The notes beneath the pieces are model-generated. The model was given only the letters and a program-made list of their open reading frames with translations, did no database searches and had not been told where the DNA came from. A DNA stretch of 64,000 nucleotides from Epiperipatus broadwayi (Eukaryota > Onychophora > Udeonychophora > Euonychophora > Peripatidae), in NCBI GenBank assembly GCA_028023455.1, contig JAQFVV010012397.1:5442237-5506236 (forward strand), in the 5' to 3' direction. The position numbers were made by a program, and so were the translations under genes. Below, piece after piece: positions 63,283-64,000 of the stretch (position 1 is its first letter; each line of letters begins with the position of its first letter).

Positions 63283-64000
63283 AATTTTCTTTTAATTAAT
63301 CTGTATTAAAAAAAAATGTTTCTCTTAGATCTTTAATATTGCAATGTAAATTGCTAGAATTTGAAATTCGTTTCATTATCTGTAATTTTTTTTACTTCTT
63401 CAATTTTTTTAAAATGGTGTCAATTATTAATTAAATCATACCAAATTCAGAATTGAAATGACTGACCATTTTACTGCTTTCTCTTTTAAAAATAATTGTC
63501 TTTCATTTCAAAATCTATCATTGTTTGACATTATCTTTCTGATCATAATTAACATTAATATTTTTACATTTATAATAAGAATTTAAAAAATTAGTAAAGT
63601 TGAATGTGTAATAGAAAAAAAAAATAAACACAAAAAATCTCATAATTCATGACAAAGATGTTTAAACCTTTACTTGAAATTGAATTGACCTGAAAAACCT
63701 TATGTACATGATTGCTGTATCAATTAATAGTTTAGCCACTATTATTAATCTATTTAGCAATTGCATTTTAACAATATTTAAGTTATTTTATCTCATTTTT
63801 ATTATGAATTTTTTTATATCAACTTTATCAATTTCAAATTCGATTTTTATGGCTAATGGCTAAACTTATTACTGTATATGCATTAGAAAAATATTTGTAA
63901 AGAGTACATTATAGACAGTATGTATATCATTAGAAATAAAAGAAGGATAAGTAAACTAAGTTGGGTACTAAATTTTAGCACTTAAATTTCCATCATTTTC
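63283..64000. other. No recognised feature
   Basis: AT-rich sequence. The minus strand has a few coding-like words upstream of the preceding remnant, but none can be followed in one frame. Confidence 0.4.

Overview
The window is extremely A+T-rich DNA with long (TA)n, (TAA)n and (AAC)n microsatellites. I recognise no intact host protein gene. Most identifiable content is transposable-element sequence: a Penelope-like retroelement (PLE) reverse transcriptase and endonuclease tail, a type I hammerhead ribozyme, RTE-type LINE tails, a Ty3/gypsy pol, a pogo/Tigger-like transposase with related MITEs, and tRNA-derived SINE-like units. That mix fits an invertebrate animal nuclear genome. The sequence alone does not identify the lineage.

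Bases 1-13134 form the best structured locus. Two copies of a roughly 5 kb sequence lie in direct orientation around a 3.1 kb core. On the minus strand this reads as an LTR retrotransposon: a 5' LTR at 7928-13134 (TGTG...CACA), a primer-binding site matching the 3' end of tRNA-Lys at 7896-7911 inside a 60-bp tandem repeat, two same-frame ORFs, a polypurine tract at 4807-4817, and a 3' LTR at 1-4803 cut by the window edge. No reverse transcriptase or integrase was found, so it resembles the non-autonomous large retrotransposon derivatives (LARDs) known from plants. Its second ORF is made almost wholly of eight consecutive 30-residue lysine-rich repeats.

From 13 to 24 kb the DNA is sparse. It holds a hammerhead-bearing unit with direct terminal repeats (15363-15925), a tRNA-Val-like sequence (17571-17647), an 858-bp Tigger-like MITE (18089-18946) and a decayed PLE reverse transcriptase on the minus strand (about 21.0-22.76 kb). 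From 24.9 to 30.1 kb there is a broken Ty3/gypsy pol followed by two recent tandem duplications.

From 30 to 46 kb there are uncertain ORFs, a minus-strand promoter-like region (about 34.5-34.85 kb), a Tigger-like transposase pseudogene (about 36.5-37.74 kb), an inverted pair of SINE-like units (39.1-39.4 kb), an RTE LINE remnant (41.24-42.2 kb), a perfect 63-bp-arm hairpin (42777-42913) and a large inverted duplication of a PLE 3' end (about 44461-45268).

From 46 to 64 kb there is a compound microsatellite, a large inverted repeat with about 1.5-kb LTR-like arms (51306-55548), a Gag-like zinc-knuckle remnant (about 55.89-56.46 kb), a second Tigger-like MITE (59216-60169), more AT-cored palindromes and a second RTE tail. 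Inverted repeats centred on (TA)n recur at least eight times between 16 and 58 kb, which is unexplained. Functional links are inferred: PLE machinery could have mobilised the hammerhead unit, and a Tigger-type transposase could have mobilised the two MITEs.
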